A DNA stretch of 13,956 bases from Spirochaetia bacterium (GCA_025997675.1 BNUX01000080.1:1-13956); one strand, 5' to 3'; shown: positions 1 to 6,895, counted from the stretch's first letter. Numbers and translations: made by a program. The notes: a model not told the origin generated them from the letters alone.

Positions 1-17
1 CGGCGGCTTTATCAAAG

Positions 18-43
18 AAAAAAGGCCGGGTAACGGCTTTTTT
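18..43 (+). terminator. Rho-independent terminator of an upstream gene
   Basis: A run of A is followed by GGCCG, a GGTAA loop, CGGC and six T. The stem is GCCG/CGGC extended by A-T pairs, with one bulged G on the left arm. The T-run follows the stem directly, as in an intrinsic terminator. It probably ends transcription of a gene lying left of the window. The A-rich left side means it could also act on the minus strand. Confidence 0.6.
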
Positions 44-114
44 ATACACTTCCGAAAAACAGCCCTTGGCTGAGGAAGTTTATACCCGCCTGTATAGGTA
101 GGTAATTTCAAAGC

Positions 115-149
115 GTGATTCCTGACCGCGTAACAGCGGCGGGAATCAC
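115..149 (+). promoter_or_regulatory. Leader hairpin upstream of the collagen-like lipoprotein
   Basis: GTGATTCC (115-122) is a perfect 8-bp inverted match to GGAATCAC (142-149). Inside it, CCGC and GCGG form a second 4-bp stem around a GTAACA loop. The hairpin ends 17 bases before the start codon at 167 and leaves the ribosome binding site AAAGGAG free. It could stabilise the mRNA leader or bind a regulator. No known riboswitch family was recognised. Confidence 0.4.
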
Positions 150-166
150 TAAATAAAGGAGAAACC

Positions 167-1876
167 ATGAAGCGAATTAATCATGGTCTCATAGTAGGTC
201 TTGCCGTACTCTTTTTGGCGGCAGTATCTTTCGTTGGGTGCGAAAGCGCCACAGAAGCCGAAGTCATCACAGGCCCCGCAGGTAAGGATGGTACGGGTAC
301 GCCGGGTACGCCGGGTAATCCGGGTCCCGTCTATCTGAGCGGGACTCAGAATGCGGAAGGCGTGCAGGCTGCTCTTAATTCCTCCGCACCGGTTGTTTTT
401 GCCGGAGCGACCGTTAGCGGCGGCGTCGTCATCATTCCCGCAAATAAGACCGTAACTCTGGTCGGCAGTCCTGCAATTAGCGGCGCTTTTGGTCTGATTG
501 TACAGGGAGGTCTGAGCGGTAACGGCGACATTGGGTCCGGTACTACCGTGGTACAGACAACAGCCATTCCTGCGAAATACATCGGTTCAGGCGCGATCAG
601 CGTAGTGGCTGGGGTTCCCGTTTCCGGCGTCATTCCGCTGTCCGCTATGAGTGGTAACGCGGTGGCCCTCGTCGGCCCCATCAATATCAAGACAGGCCCC
701 ACGGTAAACGGGGACGTCGCGCCAGCGGATGTTAACGGCAAAGATGTTTTCGTCTTAGGCGGGCTCACCGTGACTAATACAACGACCCCAACCAGCCTCT
801 TTGTGTCAGGCAATGCCATCGTAACGCCGGCCCTCGATATTGATACATTAGCCATAGGCGGCACTGCTCAATTCGCGAGTACGCTGACCAATACGGGAGG
901 AGCCGGTTTCTACACCTTTAACGGCACAACCTCCATTGCTACCAGTCTGACAAGCGGTAATGCTAGCGGTCTTACAATTGCAGGTACCGGCGTGGTGACA
1001 ACACCTACCTTTACCGGTACTCACGGCGCAATCATCAGCAACACCGGAGGGGTTATCCTTACCGGAGCCAGCTCTGTGGCAACTACCAAAACACTGACCG
1101 TAACCGGCAAGCTTATTGTGCAGGGAAGCAGTGTTCTTACATTGACCGCAGGTAGTGCTTCTACCATTGCTGTAACGGGCACCGGTGAACTTCTTGTGCG
1201 GGATACGGCGACAACTCCGGCCAATACTCTTGCCTTTAGCAAGGCTACAATAGTAGCCCCTGGCGCCGCTGTGAGCCCTACCTTTACCGGGTCTACCGCT
1301 GTAGCATTATTGGGATTTAATACCCCTGCGGTGAAAAACATTACCCTTGCTCCTGGCGGTACTATTAAAACGTCCGGAAGCGGTGCTGTCGACTTTGGTG
1401 CAGGAGCTGGTACTAAATTAAGCGGAACAGGTACATTTACGAATACCGGCAGCGTTGATCTGGATTTCAAAACTGGTCACGCTAATAGCGGTATTGTCTC
1501 TTTAGTCGCTGCTAGTCCTACAACACTTGCCCTTACCGGTACATCTCCAAAAATTGCTGTTCCGGCAACCGCAACCACTACCGGTCTTGATCTCACGTTT
1601 ACAACTATTGACCTGAGCAATGCCGCTAGTGGCGGGGTCATCACCGTTCAACATTTAGGGGTACTGAAGTTGGATGATGCCACGGCGCATATCAAAACGG
1701 CTACCGGTTTTGCGACTGTTCCTGTCACTGCTAGTGGTTGGACGACCCAAGCTGGTGGTAATACGCCTACTGTAGGGAGTAATACGCTTACAGGTCATGG
1801 TAGCGGTACTACCATAACCGGTGCTGATAGTCTTGGTTTCAAAATTACGAAAGCTGGTATTTCTGTCCTGCCGTAA
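167..1876 (+). CDS. Repetitive surface lipoprotein with collagen-like segment
   Basis: This is a predicted 569-residue lipoprotein of unknown function. Residues 1-25 form a lipoprotein signal peptide: a KR-containing N-region, a hydrophobic core, and a lipobox SFVGC with the acylated cysteine at residue 25. Residues about 36-54 contain a short run of Gly-X-Y-like triplets (GPAGKDG, GTPGTPGNPGP). The rest is low-complexity and rich in Gly, Thr, Ala, Val and Ser, with repeated short patterns such as TLTVTG and GTGxV, as expected of a beta-helix or beta-solenoid surface protein. There are almost no Cys or Trp residues after the lipobox. The start is supported by AAAGGAG seven bases upstream. No catalytic motif was seen. 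A role in surface display or adhesion is inference only. It appears to be transcribed alone, between a terminator and a long non-coding stretch. Confidence 0.8.
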   Translation: MKRINHGLIVGLAVLFLAAVSFVGCESATEAEVITGPAGKDGTGTPGTPGNPGPVYLSGTQNAEGVQAALNSSAPVVFAGATVSGGVVIIPANKTVTLVGSPAISGAFGLIVQGGLSGNGDIGSGTTVVQTTAIPAKYIGSGAISVVAGVPVSGVIPLSAMSGNAVALVGPINIKTGPTVNGDVAPADVNGKDVFVLGGLTVTNTTTPTSLFVSGNAIVTPALDIDTLAIGGTAQFASTLTNTGGAGFYTFNGTTSIATSLTSGNASGLTIAGTGVVTTPTFTGTHGAIISNTGGVILTGASSVATTKTLTVTGKLIVQGSSVLTLTAGSASTIAVTGTGELLVRDTATTPANTLAFSKATIVAPGAAVSPTFTGSTAVALLGFNTPAVKNITLAPGGTIKTSGSGAVDFGAGAGTKLSGTGTFTNTGSVDLDFKTGHANSGIVSLVAASPTTLALTGTSPKIAVPATATTTGLDLTFTTIDLSNAASGGVITVQHLGVLKLDDATAHIKTATGFATVPVTASGWTTQAGGNTPTVGSNTLTGHGSGTTITGADSLGFKITKAGISVLP

Positions 1877-2175
1877 TGTTTAGTGCCCTCCGGCGGTATT
1901 CATAGCCGGATGTAAACAAGGCCGTCCTCCATTGCGGGGGGCGGTTCCTCACCCTGATTAAAAAACGAACGGGCGCCGGTGGCCCCCAGACCTTGGTCTG
2001 ATTGGTCCACACCGCCCCTTCGCGCAGGCGGTGATGCCGGGACCCATAAAGAGGCCCGGTGGACCGGCCCCCTATCCCGACACGAAGTCCGGGGTACCCG
2101 TACCTTACGTGAAGGTCCTTGGAACCCTCCTTTCGTAATTTACCCCTTATCAGATTAGTGGAGAAAAATCGTCCC
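1877..2175. other. Hairpin-rich non-coding stretch
   Basis: No convincing gene was found in these 300 bases. Several inverted repeats lie close together: CCGGC/GCCGG at 1890-1909; a 9-bp stem with two G-U pairs at 1922-1944; CAGACC-TT-GGTCTG at 1987-2000; CACCGCC/GGCGGTG at 2010-2033; and CCGGG/CCCGG at 2037-2059. The first two follow the lipoprotein stop and may help end its transcript, although neither has a good T-run. The remainder could be a structured RNA or a decayed repetitive element. A long minus-strand reading frame crosses it but looks like an artefact of the stop-free repeats. Confidence 0.4.
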
Positions 2176-2427
2176 GTGGTCAGGACGTGACCTCCCGTGG
2201 TCAGGAAGTGGCTTCCTGTGGTCAGGAAGTGGCTTCCCGTGGTCAGGAAGTGGCTTCCCGTGGTCAGGAAGTGACTTCCTGTGGTCAGGAAGTGGCTTCC
2301 CGTGGTCAGGACGTGGCTTCCTGTGGTCAGGAAGTGGCTTCCTGTGGTCAGGAAGTGGCTTCCTGTGGTCGGGACGTGGCTTCCTGTGGTGAGAACAGGC
2401 CATCTACGGGTGTAGACAGGCCACCCC
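2176..2427. repeat. 21-bp tandem repeat array 1
   Basis: Ten full head-to-tail 21-bp units run from 2176 to 2385. The consensus is GTGGTCAGGAAGTGGCTTCC followed by C or T. Units differ by one to four bases, mostly A/C at position 11, A/G at 15 and C/T at 21. Each typical unit contains GGAAG-TGG-CTTCC, a 5-bp inverted repeat. Two decayed units continue the period: ACAGGCCA occurs at 2395 and again at 2416, exactly 21 bases apart. Because 21 is a multiple of three, the array is open in several frames; one plus frame reads as heptapeptides like VASCGQE. No ribosome binding site supports translation. There are no unique spacers, so this is not a CRISPR array. Confidence 0.9.
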
Positions 2428-2480
2428 TTGCGTGTGGTTGACGGGGGAGAATTGTGGTATAGTGTAGGGAGGAGAACGCC

Positions 2481-3098
2481 ATGACCACAACGCAAGTACA
2501 GCCCGAAGCCCCGATGACCTATGAGCAGATCCGGGCAATGTTTCAGGAAACAGAGCAGATTCTGAAAGAGAACGCCCAGAGCCAGAAGGAGACAAGCCTG
2601 CAAATAAAGGAGACCGACCGGATATTACAGGAATTAGGGCAAGAGACAGACCGGCGAATCAAAGAGGTTACCCAGCATCTTGGCGGAATGACCAAAAGTG
2701 ACGGCGATTTGGCGGAAGAACTTTTTTTTACCTCATTGGCATCAAAAATGACCTTTGCCGGGCAGCACTACGATGCCATATTGCGCAATTGTCATAAGAA
2801 AGTCGGAACTCTCGAAGGTGAATTCGACATTGTCCTCCACAACGCCACCTGTGTAGGAATCGTTGAAGTGAAGAGCAAGGCGAAGACGGAACATTTAGAA
2901 AAACTGGTTACCAGGAAATTGCCGGACTTCCGTACGCTTTTTCCCGAATACCGGGATTACCCCATCTACTTAGGCATCGGCAGTATGTCCTTCGACGGCC
3001 AGGTACTGCAAAGAGCCAAAGAACTGGGAATCGGTATACTCCGCCAAAAAGGCGATACCATTGAAGCCGATACCGGCGCCGTCCGTGCCTACCGATAA
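2481..3098 (+). CDS. Coiled-coil PD-(D/E)XK nuclease-like protein
   Basis: This 205-residue cytoplasmic protein has two parts. Residues about 15-70 are charged and Gln/Glu/Lys-rich, predicted to form a coiled coil. Residues about 75-205 resemble the PD-(D/E)XK nuclease fold: LAEELFF near 77-83, EFD at 114-116, and VGIVEVK at 125-131, giving the expected Asp116, Glu129 and Lys131 with a conserved-looking Glu near 79-80. Similar short coiled-coil plus nuclease-fold proteins are often multicopy and uncharacterised in cyanobacteria and spirochetes, which is recalled family knowledge and not checked here. The start is supported by GGGAGGAG six bases upstream. TTGACG at 2438 and TATAGT at 2458 resemble a promoter, but the 14-bp spacing is short. 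The gene directly follows repeat array 1 and has no obvious partner in the corrinoid operon. Target and activity are unknown. Confidence 0.7.
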   Translation: MTTTQVQPEAPMTYEQIRAMFQETEQILKENAQSQKETSLQIKETDRILQELGQETDRRIKEVTQHLGGMTKSDGDLAEELFFTSLASKMTFAGQHYDAILRNCHKKVGTLEGEFDIVLHNATCVGIVEVKSKAKTEHLEKLVTRKLPDFRTLFPEYRDYPIYLGIGSMSFDGQVLQRAKELGIGILRQKGDTIEADTGAVRAYR

Positions 3099-3165
3099 AG
3101 CCGGGGGAAAGGCCAAGCCCTATTGGGGGCCGACCCTTGACAGTTTCGGAATTATCCCCCACACT

Positions 3166-3360
3166 CCAAATTGTATATTTCAAAGGAAGAGGGGTGAAGC
3201 GGCAACGCCGCCATTCCCCCGCTAACCCGTAACTGTGATTGGGAAAATCCATCGCAAACGGTCACTGCGAACCGGTAGGTTCGTTGGGAAGACCGATGGA
3301 AAACGCGGTTATTAACAACCGACCCATTAGCCAGGAAACTTTGATATACGACCAATTTTC
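3166..3360 (+). promoter_or_regulatory. Cobalamin riboswitch (aptamer)
   Basis: The sequence has the hallmarks of an adenosylcobalamin aptamer in order: AAGAGGGGTGAAGC (3187-3200), CCCGTAACTGTGA (3226-3238), GGTCACTGCG (3260-3269), TTGGGAAGACC (3284-3294) and a B12-box variant TTAGCCAGGAAAC (3327-3339). A long closing P1 stem can be drawn: TCAAAG (3180-3185) with CTTTGA (3339-3344), GTATA (3173-3177) with TATAC (3345-3349), and AAATT (3168-3172) with AATTT (3354-3358). It lies directly upstream of a corrinoid uptake and salvage operon, and should repress that operon when adenosylcobalamin is abundant. TTGACA at 3137 is a possible -35 element, but no good -10 is visible at the right distance. 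Confidence 0.9.
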
Positions 3361-3380
3361 GGGCTTCGAGGTAAGAGCCT

Positions 3381-3416
3381 GGAAAAAAGCCGTATTCTAA
3401 ATCCGGTATTTTTTCC
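3381..3416 (+). terminator. Possible riboswitch-controlled terminator hairpin
   Basis: GGAAAAAA (3381-3388) pairs with TTTTTTCC (3409-3416), and CCG (3390-3392) with CGG (3404-3406), around an A/T-rich loop. A six-T run is present, but it forms part of the stem and is not a free tail, so terminator strength is doubtful. The hairpin sits between the aptamer and the first gene, where an expression platform is expected. AAGCC at 3387-3391 could instead pair with GGCTT at 3424-3428, giving a mutually exclusive fold. Confidence 0.35.
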
Positions 3417-3425
3417 GTACAGAGG

Positions 3426-3446
3426 CTTCTTTCTTTCGGAAAGGAG
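3426..3446 (+). promoter_or_regulatory. Ribosome-binding-site sequestering hairpin
   Basis: CTTCTTTC (3426-3433) can pair over all eight positions, with one G-U pair, with GAAAGGAG (3439-3446) across a TTTCG loop. The right arm contains the ribosome binding site of the lipoprotein starting at 3454. This is the arrangement expected if the cobalamin riboswitch controls translation initiation. The pairing is visible in the sequence; its coupling to ligand binding is inferred. Confidence 0.5.
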
Positions 3447-3453
3447 TAAAGCC

Positions 3454-3966
3454 ATGTTTACACACAATTCTTCGGTTGGGAAAACCCGTGTCCGGGTTTC
3501 CCTGGTTCTCGTGCTGGGCCTTCTTGTGGGGGCGCTGTCTTTGCTGGGGTGCGGTGATACGGGGAGTGACATCGGCGAGTTCTCGGGTACATGGACATCA
3601 ACCGCCGGTGATCGGATTGTCATTGATAAATCAGCGAAAACGTTTGTGTACTCCTTTGGCGCTACACCCTCCTATGACGCGGAGAGTATGGATTATGCGG
3701 GTGCGATAGTAGGCGGTGCAAATGCGTTGACAAATGTGACGGGTTATTTGACCCTGCGAATCACCAATGCCGGTGGATATGGCCCAACGGTAGGGAACTA
3801 TATTCGTATTTTCTGGAAAGAGTTGACCCTCACCACTGTTCAAGAAGCGGGTCCCTACAAAGCGGGTGGTCAGAACAACGGCGTGAGTACCGGCGCCGCA
3901 GCGGAAACTGAGTATACGGTCGGAAACGGCTACTTTGATCTGACCGGCGCATATACTAAGCAGTAG
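3454..3966 (+). CDS. Small lipoprotein, first gene of the B12-riboswitch operon
   Basis: This 170-residue predicted lipoprotein was not matched to a named family. Residues 1-33 form a long signal peptide with Lys10, Arg12 and Arg14, a hydrophobic stretch, and lipobox LSLLGC (Cys33). The mature part begins with a flexible GDTGSDIG linker, then FSGTWTSTAGDRIVI, a pattern seen in lipocalin-like or other small beta-barrel proteins. Alternating hydrophobic segments (YLTLRIT, IRIFWKELTLT) also suggest an all-beta fold. The start is set by AAAGGAG seven bases upstream. It is the first gene after the cobalamin riboswitch and ends four bases before the TonB-dependent receptor. By analogy with BtuG-like surface lipoproteins that hand corrinoids to BtuB in Bacteroidetes, it may be a corrinoid capture protein. 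That role rests on context alone, with no sequence similarity claimed. Confidence 0.75.
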   Translation: MFTHNSSVGKTRVRVSLVLVLGLLVGALSLLGCGDTGSDIGEFSGTWTSTAGDRIVIDKSAKTFVYSFGATPSYDAESMDYAGAIVGGANALTNVTGYLTLRITNAGGYGPTVGNYIRIFWKELTLTTVQEAGPYKAGGQNNGVSTGAAAETEYTVGNGYFDLTGAYTKQ

Positions 3967-3970
3967 TTAG

Positions 3971-5422
3971 ATGGCCCTGTTTACCCGAAAAGTTACGCAT
4001 AATTTCGCGGCTTTAGGTATGATCGGTTTTATCCTTTGGTTTCCTTTTGCGCTCAACGCAGAGGAAGCGGAGGATGACACCCTCCCCCTTATGGAGGGGG
4101 AGGGGCTCACCGTAACCGGCAGTGCGGAAACCACCCAGCAGATGAAGGTGGTTACTAAGGAAGAGATTGAACGGCGTAACGCTTCGGATTTAGCGACCCT
4201 TCTCCAGGAGACCCTTAACTTGGGAGTTACCCGGTACGGCGGATATGGGAACCGGGTGGGTATTAACCTGCGGGGTTTTGATTCGGCGCGGATCGCGTTT
4301 CTCATAGACGGGGTTCCCGTCAATTCCCCTATGGGTAATGATTTTGATGTAAGCCAACTCGACCTTAACGCCGTGGAACGTATCGAGGTCACCCCCGGCG
4401 GTTCGGATACCAAATACAATGTTTCAGGCGCTCTGGGCGGTGTCGTCAATATCATCACCATAAAAAAACAGAAAACAGGTTTGCGGCTTGGGGGGAGTGT
4501 CTCCAACACTTCAGCAATGCCCGGGAAATACGAGAAGGATGGAAGTACCAGAAGTTCCCGTTGGGAAGATCTTCTTGACGCGCAAAACTACTCGTTTTTC
4601 ACGGGATTTGGCGCGGAAAAATATTCCTGGTCGGCCGGCATCTTCGCCAACCGCGCCGCAAATCATTTTCTCTATACCAATTATGAGGGAAAAATAAGCC
4701 GCAAAGAAAACAACGAAGTCTGGGATACCGGGGTCTCCGGCTCATATATCAGAAATTTACCGGATGATTATTCAAAGCTGATTATTTCCGGGGATGTTTA
4801 TTATGGCGATAAAAATTTCCCCACATCCGGGTTGCACACAAGTCTGTTTGGAACGCAAACCGATTTTTCTACCCGGCAAAACATCATGCTTGACATGCCC
4901 CGTGCAGGGCGGGACGATCTTGCCGCCGAAGCCAGCCTGAGCCATACCTGGCAATCCCTGGAATATGAGCCGCCTGCGGGAAATAGTTCTCTCCACAATC
5001 AGCATCTTATCACCGCGATAAACCGCTGGACCTGGTATCCCCTGGCACGGCTTACCCTTAGAAGTGGGTGGGACTATCGCTTCAACTATCTGGATTCCAC
5101 GGATATCGGCGACCGCAGCCGTCATGACGGCGGTCTCTACCTTACGGCGGAATATAAGGCCCACAAAACATTTTTGATTATCCCTTCAGTAAAGGCGGCT
5201 TTCTCAGGCCCCTCGGAGCAGCCGGTGACACCGGTACCGAAACTCGGCTTTCTCTGGACGCCGCTTGAATTGCTGACCATTAAAAATAATTATTACCGTA
5301 GTTTCAAATATCCCGACTTCGAAGACCTCTATTGGGCGGGTGACGGCCAAACCCAGGGCAACCCGGATCTGAAGCCTGAGGACGGCTGGGGGGGGGGACT
5401 TGGGCGCCTCCCTGCACTATAA
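3971..5422 (+). CDS. btuB: TonB-dependent corrinoid receptor (BtuB-like), N-terminal part, frameshifted
   Basis: This encodes the signal peptide, plug and most of the barrel of an outer-membrane TonB-dependent receptor. Residues 1-30 are a Sec signal peptide (probable cleavage after ALNA). A TonB-box-like EGLTVTGSA lies near 44-52, and the plug spans about 55-165 with INLRGFDSARIAFLIDGVPV and VERIEVTPGG. Barrel strands follow, ending at the family motif NPDLKPE. The frame then enters a ten-G run and stops after 483 residues. Removing one G continues into the frame that starts near 5400 and gives a normal 671-residue receptor. The first ATG is chosen because it supplies the charged N-region; it has no clear ribosome binding site and lies four bases after the lipoprotein stop, so it is probably translationally coupled. 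Corrinoid specificity is inferred from the riboswitch and the btuFCD-cob neighbours. Confidence 0.85.
   Translation: MALFTRKVTHNFAALGMIGFILWFPFALNAEEAEDDTLPLMEGEGLTVTGSAETTQQMKVVTKEEIERRNASDLATLLQETLNLGVTRYGGYGNRVGINLRGFDSARIAFLIDGVPVNSPMGNDFDVSQLDLNAVERIEVTPGGSDTKYNVSGALGGVVNIITIKKQKTGLRLGGSVSNTSAMPGKYEKDGSTRSSRWEDLLDAQNYSFFTGFGAEKYSWSAGIFANRAANHFLYTNYEGKISRKENNEVWDTGVSGSYIRNLPDDYSKLIISGDVYYGDKNFPTSGLHTSLFGTQTDFSTRQNIMLDMPRAGRDDLAAEASLSHTWQSLEYEPPAGNSSLHNQHLITAINRWTWYPLARLTLRSGWDYRFNYLDSTDIGDRSRHDGGLYLTAEYKAHKTFLIIPSVKAAFSGPSEQPVTPVPKLGFLWTPLELLTIKNNYYRSFKYPDFEDLYWAGDGQTQGNPDLKPEDGWGGGLGRLPAL
5388..5397 (+). repeat. Ten-G homopolymer tract inside the receptor gene
   Basis: Ten consecutive G residues interrupt the receptor frame after codon 472. 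With nine Gs the reading becomes NPDLKPEDGWGGDLGASLHY, a continuous beta-barrel sequence. With ten, translation stops 25 bases after the tract. Poly-G tracts of this length change by slipped-strand mispairing, and poly-G tracts controlling tpr genes are known in Treponema pallidum. A sequencing or assembly miscount is the main alternative. Confidence 0.9.
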
Positions 5423-5987
5423 AAATTGGTTCACCATTGAGAGTACCTTTTTTATCCAGTGGACTTCGGATTCCATTCATTGGAGTTCCGGCCCCGGCGG
5501 AATTTGGCGGCCTGAAAATGTGGGGGAAGCCTTCTACTTCGGCGTGGACTCAAAAATACGGGATGAAATACCCCTTTCTTCCGGTCCCTTTAGCACCTTC
5601 GGCATTTCCCTTTCTTATCAGTATTTGTTAAGCTACCTCTTAAGCTATGGGTATACCTGGGCCGATGAAAAGCGTATCCCCTATATGCCCATGCACACCC
5701 TTGGCATTTCGCTGGATTTATCCTGGAAGACCGGTTCAATTTTGTTGTCCGGTCATTACGAGGGCCTGCGTTTCGCCAATACCGCAAACATCACCGAACT
5801 GGCCCCCTATTTCCTGCTGAACGTAAATGTCAATCAGCAAATCGGAAAAAACCTGACCGCATTTGCGGTGGTGCGGAACCTCCTCAACACTTCCTACGAA
5901 TCCTTTGACGACTACCCCATGCCCGGCATCACCATAACCCTGGGCCTGCGGTTCAATATAGAGCCAAAAATGAAGGAGAAGAAATGA
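5400..5987 (+). CDS. btuB: TonB-dependent corrinoid receptor, C-terminal part (out of frame)
   Basis: This reading frame holds the last 195 or so residues of the receptor barrel, displaced by one base from the N-terminal part. It shows the alternating aromatic and polar pattern of outer-membrane strands (HYKNWFTIESTFFIQW, GISLSYQYLLSYLLSYGYTW, FAVVRNLLNTSYESF). Its last strand, ITITLGLRFNI, is followed by a short charged tail. RNLLNTSYE matches the usual C-terminal TonB-receptor motif. It has no ribosome binding site of its own, and the only nearby start is a TTG, so it is unlikely to be made separately. Its stop overlaps the btuF start in an ATGA arrangement. It would be expressed only when the G tract restores frame (nine or twelve Gs) or through a +1 ribosomal slip. 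Confidence 0.85.
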   Translation: MGASLHYKNWFTIESTFFIQWTSDSIHWSSGPGGIWRPENVGEAFYFGVDSKIRDEIPLSSGPFSTFGISLSYQYLLSYLLSYGYTWADEKRIPYMPMHTLGISLDLSWKTGSILLSGHYEGLRFANTANITELAPYFLLNVNVNQQIGKNLTAFAVVRNLLNTSYESFDDYPMPGITITLGLRFNIEPKMKEKK

Positions 5988-6895
5988 ATAAAACCTTCGC
6001 TATTTGTATAGTAATAACACTATTACTATCCGCCTGTACTCAAAAAAGTGAAACGGTAACGATAACCGACCGGGCCGGGAATACCATTGCCTTGAGGAAT
6101 GAACGTAACCGGATTATTTCCACCGCCCCCTCAAACACAGAAATACTGCTGGGCCTTGGATTGGGGGACAGACTTGTTGCCGTGGATACTATTTCCGGCG
6201 ATATACCGGGCGTAAGCGCAGATATAACCCTGATAGATTTTTCATACCCCGATGGGGAGCTTATTGTAGCCCTTGATCCGGACCTCATCATTGCCGCCGG
6301 GCATAATCAAACGGTTTCCGGGGAGGACCCCTTCGCGCTGATGAAGGAGGTAGGGATTCCGGTGGTGTACCTCCCAATCAGTAAAACTATCGACGGCATC
6401 TATGCGGACATCCGCTTTATTGGGGGTCTTTTCGGCGTGGAGGATAGTGCGGAGGCGCTGGTCAGGGAGATGAAGGAGACGGTGGATGGCATTGCGGCAA
6501 TCGGCGCATCCATCACCACAAAGCGCTCGGTTTATTTTGAGATGGCCTGGCCGCCCTATATGGTGTCCATCGGGCGGGACAACTATATCACAGAAATGGT
6601 AAATACCATCGGGGCCTACAATATATTTGCCGAAGAGATGGACTGGTTTACCCCGGGGGTGGAGGCGATCATAGACCGTAACCCGGATGTCATACTTATC
6701 ATGGGGATTTTTGACGGTGATATTATTGCGGAGATTCGGAACAGGCCGGGGTTTGAGCATATTACGGCGGTAAAAAACGGGGACCTGTATACCATTGATG
6801 TTGATTCGGTATCCCGCCCTTCACCGCATATCGTACTCGCACTGGAACAAATGGCACGGGCGGTGTATCCTGAGGCGTATGAAAATTACCGGTAA
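5984..6895 (+). CDS. btuF: Corrinoid ABC transporter substrate-binding lipoprotein BtuF
   Basis: This 303-residue periplasmic binding protein is expected to collect corrinoid delivered by the outer-membrane receptor and pass it to BtuCD. Residues 1-18 are a lipoprotein signal peptide ending LLLSAC. The mature protein follows the class III binding-protein layout: VTITDRAGNTIAL near 25-37, RIISTAPSNTEILLGLGLGDRLVAVD near 43-68, LDPDLIIA, and a second lobe beginning near GIPVVYL. The C-terminus, LYTIDVDSVSRPSPHIVLALEQMARAVYPE, is typical of BtuF/FecB-type proteins. Length is normal for the family. The start ATG overlaps the receptor stop by four bases and has AAGGAG five bases upstream. The family also carries iron-siderophores and haem; cobalamin is assigned from the riboswitch and the downstream cob genes. 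Confidence 0.85.
   Translation: MNKTFAICIVITLLLSACTQKSETVTITDRAGNTIALRNERNRIISTAPSNTEILLGLGLGDRLVAVDTISGDIPGVSADITLIDFSYPDGELIVALDPDLIIAAGHNQTVSGEDPFALMKEVGIPVVYLPISKTIDGIYADIRFIGGLFGVEDSAEALVREMKETVDGIAAIGASITTKRSVYFEMAWPPYMVSIGRDNYITEMVNTIGAYNIFAEEMDWFTPGVEAIIDRNPDVILIMGIFDGDIIAEIRNRPGFEHITAVKNGDLYTIDVDSVSRPSPHIVLALEQMARAVYPEAYENYR

Noticed and set aside
346..1470. Long minus-strand reading frames inside the first lipoprotein
   Set aside because: They are antisense shadows of a Gly/Thr/Val-rich gene with few stop codons on the opposite strand.
2176..2427. CRISPR array
   Set aside because: Units are contiguous 21-bp repeats with no unique spacers, and no cas genes are present.
2187..2441. 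84-codon plus-strand heptapeptide-repeat gene in array 1
   Set aside because: The start is a GTG inside the first repeat with no ribosome binding site; a repeat free of stops explains the open frame.
1845..2603. 252-codon minus-strand reading frame across array 1
   Set aside because: It starts inside the nuclease gene, is open mainly because the 21-bp repeats contain no stops, and has no recognisable domain.
5388..5422. Programmed ribosomal frameshift in the receptor
   Set aside because: The needed shift is +1, and no slow codon, stop-at-site or stimulatory structure was recognised. Slippage of the G10 tract or a read error is simpler.
6795..6878. Upstream start for BtuC
   Set aside because: It would add 28 residues that are a shadow of btuF; the ATG at 6879 gives the family length and signal-like first helix.
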